The notes beneath the pieces are model-generated. The model made no database searches. It was not told the origin of the DNA and saw nothing but the letters and a program-made list of their open reading frames with translations. The translations under genes and the position numbers were made by a program. From Xylophilus sp. (GTDB lineage: Bacteria > Pseudomonadota > Gammaproteobacteria > Burkholderiales > Burkholderiaceae_C), in contig WNDY01000035.1 in the NCBI GenBank assembly GCA_009914555.1, forward strand, positions 1-47,544: DNA of 47,544 nt, written 5' to 3'. Below, piece after piece: positions 41,731 through 47,544 of this stretch; within the stretch, counting starts at the first letter, position 1, and the number at the start of each line of letters is the position of its first letter.

Positions 41731-43170
41731 TCAGCCGGCTCGCTCGAACACCGCGATGCTTTCCACGTGGGCCGTATGCGGGAACATGTTGACCACACCC
41801 GCGGCCGCGCAGCGGTAGCCGGCCTGGTGCACCAGCAGGCCGGCGTCGCGCGCCAGTGTGGCCGGGTTGCAGCTCACGTAGACGATACGACGCGGCGGCG
41901 TCCAGCCGGCGGCGGGCAGCGGCGGGGCCTCCTCGGCGCCGATGCGGGCCTGGTGCAGGTCGGCCAGCGCCTTCGACAGCGCGAAGGCGCCTTCGCGCGG
42001 CGGATCGACCAGCCACTTGTCGGCGGCGCCGTCGGCCACCAGCAATTCGGGCGTCATGTCGAACAGGTTGCGGGCCACGAACTGCGTGGGCGCCAGCGGC
42101 CCGCTCACGCGGTCGGGCGTCTGGTTGCGGTCGTAGTTGGTGCGCGAGCGGGCCACCAGCGCCTCGCTGCCTTCGATCCCCAGCACCTCGCGGGCCTGGG
42201 TGGCGATCGGCAGCGTGAAGTTGCCCAGGCCGCAGAACCAGTCGATCACACGCTCGTCACGCCGCGCGTCCAGCAGCCGCAAGGCACGGCCGACGAGCAC
42301 GCGGTTGATGTGGGGGTTCACCTGGGTGAAGTCGGTCGGCTTGAACGGCATCTCGATGCCGAACTCCGGCAGCGCATAGGCCAGCTGCGCGCCGCCGGCC
42401 TCGAGCAGGTGCACCGTGTCCGGGCCCTTGGGCTGCAGCCACCACTGAACGTCCGCATGCCGGGCCGCGAAGGCGCGCAGGCGGTTCTGGTCGGCGGCCG
42501 ACAGCGGCCCCAGGTGCCGCAGCACCAGCGCCGTCACCGCATCGCCGCAGGCCAGTTCGATCTGCGGACAGGTATCGCGCGCATCGAGCGACGCGACCAG
42601 CTCGCGCAACGGCACCAGCATGGCGCTCACATGCGGCGGCAGCACCGGGCAGACGCCCATGTCGGCGATGTAGCGGCTCTTGCGCTCGTGAAAGCCCACC
42701 AGCACCGTGCTCTTCTTGACCACATGGCGAACGGCCAGCCGGGCGCGGTAGCGGTAGCCCCAGGCCGGGCCTTCGATCGGCCGCAGCAACGTCTCGGCAC
42801 GCACTTTGCCCAGGTGCCAGAGGTTGTCTTCGAGCACTCGCTGCTTCACCGCCACCTGGGCGCCGACGTGCATGTGCTGCATCTTGCAGCCGCCGCAGGC
42901 GCCTGTGTGCAGGCCAAAGTGGGGGCAGCCGGGCTTGACGCGCTGGGCCGATTCGCGGTGGATGGCCGTGAGCGTGGCCTGCTCCCAATTGTTCTTGCGG
43001 CGGTGCACCGTGGCGCTCACCAGTTCGGACGGCAGCGCACCGTCGATGAACACCACCTTGCCGTCGAGCCGGCGCGCCACGCCCTGCGCCTCCAGGTCCA
43101 GCGATTCCACCTCCAGCCAGTCGGGGGGCACCCCGCTCTGCTGTTCCATCGTTGTCGTCATATCGCTCAT
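41731..43170 (-). CDS. rlmD: 23S rRNA (uracil-1939-C5)-methyltransferase RlmD
   Basis: A 479-residue SAM-dependent enzyme that methylates U1939 of 23S rRNA. An N-terminal TRAM domain ([26 protein letters not shown]) is followed by the 4Fe-4S cysteines in [18 protein letters not shown] and GVCPVLPP. The C-terminal methyltransferase domain has [21 protein letters not shown] and the catalytic [14 protein letters not shown]43170 is used; ATGs a few codons later are possible. It shares the strand with Anbu and mutS, 81 bp behind Anbu. Confidence 0.94.
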   Translation of the reverse strand: MSDMTTTMEQQSGVPPDWLEVESLDLEAQGVARRLDGKVVFIDGALPSELVSATVHRRKNNWEQATLTAIHRESAQRVKPGCPHFGLHTGACGGCKMQHMHVGAQVAVKQRVLEDNLWHLGKVRAETLLRPIEGPAWGYRYRARLAVRHVVKKSTVLVGFHERKSRYIADMGVCPVLPPHVSAMLVPLRELVASLDARDTCPQIELACGDAVTALVLRHLGPLSAADQNRLRAFAARHADVQWWLQPKGPDTVHLLEAGGAQLAYALPEFGIEMPFKPTDFTQVNPHINRVLVGRALRLLDARRDERVIDWFCGLGNFTLPIATQAREVLGIEGSEALVARSRTNYDRNQTPDRVSGPLAPTQFVARNLFDMTPELLVADGAADKWLVDPPREGAFALSKALADLHQARIGAEEAPPLPAAGWTPPRRIVYVSCNPATLARDAGLLVHQAGYRCAAAGVVNMFPHTAHVESIAVFERAG

Positions 43171-43251
43171 GGGCCCGATTGTCTCAGGCCAGGCAATACG
43201 GTCCCAGACGAGGCTGGTGCGGAATGCGGCCCGCGCGGCCGCGGACTCCGT

Positions 43252-44079
43252 TCAGATCAGCTTCTCGGAGGGATGGGTGATCTTGCGCAGCGGCTGGCTG
43301 CGACCGCCCTGCACCAGCAGCGGCACGGCCGTCTCGCCACCGTTCCACATCGGATCCTCGATGCTGTCGAATACCTCGCGCAGCCGCTGGCCCCAGCTTT
43401 CGTGCAGCATACGGAAGTACGGATTGTTGTGCTCGATGCAGGCGATACGGTCGCTGCGCAGTGCATCGGCTTCATACACCACCAAATCCAGCGGCAGGCC
43501 GACGGAGAGGTTGGACTTGAGCGTGGAATCCATCGACACCAAGGCACACTTGGCGGCTTCGGACAGGGGCGTCGCCAGCGTCAGCACCCGGTCGAGCACC
43601 GGTTTGCCGTACTTGGATTCACCGATCTGGCAGTACGGCGTTTCCGAGGTCGCCTCGATGAAGTTGCCGGCCGAATAGACCTGGAACAGACGCATGCCTT
43701 CGCCGCGGATCTGGCCGCCGAAGATCAGCGACACGTTGAACTCCACGCCGGCCGCCTTGAGCTCCTGCCCGTCGCGCTCGTACACACGGCGCACGGCCGC
43801 ACCGAGGACGCGTGTCGCATCGAACATGCTGGCGGCGTTCCAGATCGTGATCGGCCGGCCCGTGTCCGGGTCCTCGATGTGCTCGGTCTGGAGGATCTCG
43901 CGCACGGACTGCGAAATCGACAGGTTGCCGGCGGACAGCAGCACCATGAAACGTTCGCCCGGCTTCTCGTAGACGATCATCTTGCGGAAGACGCTGATCT
44001 GGTCGAGACCTGCGTTGGTACGCGAATCCGAGAGAAACACCAGCCCGGCGTTGAGTTTGATGTCGACGCAGTAGGTCAT
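43252..44079 (-). CDS. Anbu proteasome-like peptidase
   Basis: A 275-residue protein of the Anbu family (ancestral beta subunit), an Ntn-hydrolase related to proteasome beta and HslV. After removal of Met1 the N-terminal Thr1 would be the nucleophile. D17 (in [11 protein letters not shown]) and K32 near position 33 complete the usual Thr/Asp/Lys set. Anbu assembles into open helical rings in species studied; substrate and role are unclear. Its usual partners (transglutaminase-like, alpha-E and ATP-grasp proteins) are absent here. Its ATG overlaps the mutS stop by 4 bp, suggesting translational coupling. Confidence 0.88.
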   Translation of the reverse strand: MTYCVDIKLNAGLVFLSDSRTNAGLDQISVFRKMIVYEKPGERFMVLLSAGNLSISQSVREILQTEHIEDPDTGRPITIWNAASMFDATRVLGAAVRRVYERDGQELKAAGVEFNVSLIFGGQIRGEGMRLFQVYSAGNFIEATSETPYCQIGESKYGKPVLDRVLTLATPLSEAAKCALVSMDSTLKSNLSVGLPLDLVVYEADALRSDRIACIEHNNPYFRMLHESWGQRLREVFDSIEDPMWNGGETAVPLLVQGGRSQPLRKITHPSEKLI

Positions 44080-46709
44080 GTCCTGTCCGCCAGTTTCTTG
44101 AGGGAGTAAAGAAGATCGAGCGCCTCGCGCGGCGTGAGCGTGTCCGGATCGATCTCGGAAAACCGCGATTCCAGAGCGCTGGTCGTGGGCGCTTCGGAGG
44201 CAGGCGGCGGCGCGAACAGGTCCACCTGCAGGCGGGATTCGCCCGCTTGGTCCTCCAGCGCCGTCAGCGTATGGCGCGCATGGGCCACCACGGCCTGCGG
44301 CATGCCGGCGAGTCGGGCGACCTGGATGCCATAGCTGCGGTTGGCGGGCCCCGGCTGAATCTCGTGCAGGAAAACGATGTCGGAGCCGGACTCGGCTGCG
44401 CTCACGTGCATGTTGACCGCGCCGTGGTGCTTGGCCGGAAAGTCAGTGAGCTCGAAGTAGTGCGTGGCGAACAAGGTGAATGCCTGGGCGCGATCGTGCA
44501 GATAAGCCGCGATGCCGGACGCCAGTGCGAGGCCATCGAACGTCGACGTGCCACGGCCAATCTCGTCCATCAGCACGAGCGACTGCGGCGTGCTGGTATG
44601 CAGGATCTGTGCCGCCTCGGTCATTTCCAGCATGAAGGTGGACTGGGCATTGGCCAGATCGTCGGCCGCGCCGATGCGCGTATGGATAGCGTCGATCGGC
44701 CCGCGCCGGCAGGCTGAAGCGGGCACGTAGCTGCCGATCGACGCCAGCAGCACGATGATGGCCACCTGCCGCATGTAGGTGGACTTGCCGCCCATGTTGG
44801 GGCCGGTGATGATCTGCATGCGCTGGCGGCCCGACAGCCGCGTACCATTGGCAATGAAGCTGCCGCCGCCGGTCTCGGCCAGGCGCGCTTCGACCACTGG
44901 ATGGCGGCCGCGTTCGATATCGATGCACGGCTCCTGCGCAAACACGGGACGGCACCAGTTCAGCGTGAGCGAGCGCTCGGCCAATGCACACAGGGCATCG
45001 AGCGCGGCCAGCGACTGCGCAAGGCGGCCCAGAACCTGCACTGCCGGCTGCAACTGGTCGAGCACCTGGTCGTAGAGCCATTTCTCACGGGCCAACGCAC
45101 GCTCCTGGGCCGACAGCGCCTTGTCCTCGAAAGCCTTCAGCTCCGGCGTAATGAAGCGCTCGGCGTTCTTGAGCGTCTGGCGGCGGCGGTAGTCATCCGG
45201 CACCCGGTCCAGGTTGCTGGTGGTCACCTCGATGTAAAAACCATGCACCCTGTTGAACTGCACCCGCAGGTTCGAAATGCCCGAGCGGGCGCGTTCGCGC
45301 GTCTCCAGATCGAGCAGGAATCCGTCGCAGTTCTCCTGGATGGCCCGCAGTTCGGCCAGTTCGGCATCGAAGCCCGAGGCGATCACGCCGCCGTCCCGCA
45401 CCTGTGCAGCAGGCTCGGGAAGCATTGAGCGCAACAGGAGGTCGGAGCATTCGGGAGGCGCCACCAGACCGGCAGCGATGTCGGCCAGCGCGCCTGCCGT
45501 CCCCGGCAGCAGCGGCGCCAGTTCGCATGCCCGCGCCAGCGTCAATCGCAGTGCAACCAGTTCGCGCGGTCGGACTTGGCGCAGCGCGATGCGGGCGGTG
45601 ATGCGCTCCACGTCGCTCATCCCCTGGAGTTGCTCGCGCAGCCGCTGCCATGCGCCGTGCCCATGCGTGCCGCGCAAAGCCTCGATCGCATCCAGCCGCG
45701 ACGAGGCTTCGGCACGGTCGCGCCGCGGCTCCAGCAGCCAAGACCGGAGGCGCCGGCTGCCCATGCCGGTCATGCAACTGTCCAGCAGCGAGAACAACGT
45801 GGGTGCATCCTCGCCACGCAATGTTCTCACCAACTCCAGGTTGCGGCGCGTCGTCGGAGGCAGATCAATCAGTTCGCCGGGCCGCTCCGCGCGCACGCTC
45901 TGCAAATGCGACAGCGCGCAACCCTGGGTGTGCTCCGCATAGGCCAACAGCGCTGCGGCCGCCGCCTGTGCCAGTTCCAAGGTGTCCGCCCCCCAGGCAT
46001 CCAGGCTGGCGGCGCGCAGCTGCTCCAGCACCTTGCGCTTGCCGAGGGCTGCGTCGAACTGCCAGTCCGGCCGCGGCGTCAGCGTGCTGCCGACCACGCC
46101 TTCGGAGCGCAGTAGCTGCAGCCGCTGCTCGAAGCGCTCGGTGACGCCGGCGCTGTAGAGCACTTCGCTCGGCACAACACGCGCCAGCCAGCCAGCCAGC
46201 GCATCGCCGTCGCACTCGGCCAGATGCAAGGTGCCTTGCGTCACCGCGAGCCAAGCCAACCCCACACGGTCGCGCGGAGCCTGATGCACAGCCAGGAGGA
46301 TCGACTCGGTCTTGTCCCCCAACAAAGCCGTGTCGGTCAGCGTGCCCGGCGTGACGACACGCACCACCTTGCGCTCCACCGGCCCCTTGCCCGCGGACGC
46401 ATCGCCGACCTGCTCGCAGATGGCAACCGATTCACCCAGCTTGATCAAACGGGCCAGATAGCTTTCCACGGAATGGAACGGCACGCCTGCCATCACCACA
46501 GGCTGGCCTGCCGATTGCCCCCGCTGGGTCAGCGTAATATTGAGGAGCCGTGCCGCCTTCTCCGCATCTTCGTAGAACAATTCATAGAAGTCGCCCATCC
46601 GATAGAACAGCAGGGTGCCAGGATAGTCCGCCTTGAGCGTCAGATATTGGACCATCATCGGCGTGTGGCCCGACTCGGCGAGTTTGGAAGTTGCTTGATT
46701 TTTCGGCAT
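44076..46709 (-). CDS. mutS: DNA mismatch repair protein MutS
   Basis: An 877-residue mismatch sensor and ABC-type ATPase. The mismatch-binding Phe-x-Glu is F41-Y42-E43 in [15 protein letters not shown]. Walker A is [17 protein letters not shown] and Walker B/signature are [16 protein letters not shown]. Connector, core and clamp domains lie between. ATG46709 (MPKNQATS) is the family start; the frame runs further upstream without similarity. Its loss would raise slippage at the heptanucleotide tract at the other end of the window, though no functional link is shown. Start region at 46745-46762 contains CGATAC-N6-GTATCG. Confidence 0.97.
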   Translation of the reverse strand: MPKNQATSKLAESGHTPMMVQYLTLKADYPGTLLFYRMGDFYELFYEDAEKAARLLNITLTQRGQSAGQPVVMAGVPFHSVESYLARLIKLGESVAICEQVGDASAGKGPVERKVVRVVTPGTLTDTALLGDKTESILLAVHQAPRDRVGLAWLAVTQGTLHLAECDGDALAGWLARVVPSEVLYSAGVTERFEQRLQLLRSEGVVGSTLTPRPDWQFDAALGKRKVLEQLRAASLDAWGADTLELAQAAAAALLAYAEHTQGCALSHLQSVRAERPGELIDLPPTTRRNLELVRTLRGEDAPTLFSLLDSCMTGMGSRRLRSWLLEPRRDRAEASSRLDAIEALRGTHGHGAWQRLREQLQGMSDVERITARIALRQVRPRELVALRLTLARACELAPLLPGTAGALADIAAGLVAPPECSDLLLRSMLPEPAAQVRDGGVIASGFDAELAELRAIQENCDGFLLDLETRERARSGISNLRVQFNRVHGFYIEVTTSNLDRVPDDYRRRQTLKNAERFITPELKAFEDKALSAQERALAREKWLYDQVLDQLQPAVQVLGRLAQSLAALDALCALAERSLTLNWCRPVFAQEPCIDIERGRHPVVEARLAETGGGSFIANGTRLSGRQRMQIITGPNMGGKSTYMRQVAIIVLLASIGSYVPASACRRGPIDAIHTRIGAADDLANAQSTFMLEMTEAAQILHTSTPQSLVLMDEIGRGTSTFDGLALASGIAAYLHDRAQAFTLFATHYFELTDFPAKHHGAVNMHVSAAESGSDIVFLHEIQPGPANRSYGIQVARLAGMPQAVVAHARHTLTALEDQAGESRLQVDLFAPPPASEAPTTSALESRFSEIDPDTLTPREALDLLYSLKKLADRT

Positions 46710-46834
46710 CTGCGCGAACCACGGATCAAATGGTCTTGCCACTGCGATACAGAACCGTATCGACAAGGCCCAGCCTTTCACTGTACTTGCTCTTCCAAAA
46801 GCGAGGAAAGCATCTGTTGCCCTGCGAAGCAGAA

Positions 46835-46864
46835 AACCCCCTCATGCATGGACATGAGGGGGTT
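46835..46864 (-). terminator. Rho-independent terminator of the rRNA operon
   Basis: A perfect 12-bp stem, AACCCCCTCATG (46835-46846) and CATGAGGGGGTT (46853-46864), has a 6-nt loop. On the minus strand it is followed by TTTTC. It stands 15 bp after the 5S rRNA, as expected for the end of an rrn transcript. Confidence 0.9.
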
Positions 46865-46879
46865 AGCTGGGCTGAAGGA

Positions 46880-46993
46880 GCCTGACGATGACCTACTTTC
46901 ACACGGGAGGCCGCACTATCATTGGCGCGGAGACGTTTCACTGTCCTGTTCGGGATGGGAAGGAGTGGGACCGACTCGCTATGGTCGTCAGGC
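46880..46993 (-). rRNA. rrf: 5S ribosomal RNA
   Basis: The minus strand starts GCCTGACGACCATAGCGAG and ends CATCGTCAGGC, whose ends pair to form helix I. Internal CCCATCCCGAACAGGACAGT and GTGTGAAAGTAGG are typical of betaproteobacterial 5S. About 114 nt. No tRNA is seen in the 148-bp spacer to 23S. Confidence 0.93.
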
Positions 46994-47141
46994 GTAAAGG
47001 GTTGCTTCGCTGTCGTTGGGGACAGCGAGGCGAATTCATAGAGTCTGGTCAGCGTGGTGAGTATTTTTGATTGTGTCGCCTGTGTTGGCATAACACCTTG
47101 ATCGATCAATCGTTGTGGACTGATGCTGTGATCAAAGTTAT

Positions 47142-47544
<403 letters not shown>

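Noticed and set aside
41440..44109. An 889-residue plus-strand ORF
   Set aside because: Antisense shadow of rlmD and the Anbu gene; no recognisable domain.
46994..47141. A tRNA gene in the 23S-5S spacer
   Set aside because: No cloverleaf or T-loop consensus (GGTTCRANYCC) is visible on either strand.

Overview
The window is GC-rich, dense chromosomal DNA from a betaproteobacterium. The 5S rRNA and 23S 3' end, the many Bug/TctC-type receptors, the homogentisate cluster, and the phasin / MaoC-Pta / AckA / FabI grouping all fit Burkholderiales, most likely Comamonadaceae. The family placement is inference; no database was searched.

Layout. (1) 1-1.87 kb is an accessory islet of visibly lower GC: the tail of an IS481-type transposase, an acyltransferase gene opening with a 7-bp tandem repeat tract (21 full copies), and a collapsed IS5-type relic. 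(2) 1.87-4.13 kb: a response regulator-diguanylate cyclase and a nitronate monooxygenase-like flavoprotein. (3) 4.2-9.3 kb: an AraC regulator divergent from an operon of a beta-keto acid cleavage enzyme (BKACE), an MFS transporter and two short-chain dehydrogenases, probably a beta-hydroxy acid degradation route. (4) 9.4-10.6 kb: nhaA. (5) 10.6-20.0 kb: a minus-strand homogentisate operon (MBL hydrolase, FAD hydroxylase plus DUF2783 protein, Bug receptor, hmgA, Bug receptor, fahA, maiA) divergent from an IclR regulator. (6) 20.2-22.3 kb: an endonuclease/phosphatase-family gene paired with clsB. (7) 22.3-30.6 kb: an amino-acid/amine oxidation block (RidA, three-part FAD/2Fe-2S dehydrogenase, Bug receptor, LysR) behind a dadA-dadX pair that diverges from an Lrp-type regulator. 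(8) 30.6-35.1 kb: ackA, MaoC-Pta, phasin, remains of an export operon, and fabI behind an FNR/ANR-type box. (9) 35.3-41.1 kb: tctCBA divergent from tctDE and an S4 RNA-binding gene. (10) 41.1-47.5 kb: an alpha/beta hydrolase pseudogene, rlmD, an Anbu proteasome-like gene, mutS, and the end of an rRNA operon (terminator, 5S, 3' part of 23S).

Two signals stand out as possibly undescribed. First, the heptanucleotide tract sits between two start codons in different frames and an acyltransferase domain, which makes a predicted three-state phase-variable switch. Second, a 61-bp intergenic element (ATACYCCC, 45 bp, ATACYCCC) occurs four times with exactly the same 53-bp box spacing and a partly conserved interior, each time against a gene's stop codon. 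Other points worth attention are a nested dyad in the dadA/Lrp intergenic region, a MaoC-Pta gene without a usual start codon that overlaps the phasin gene in another frame, and an MBL-fold protein lacking part of the metal motif.
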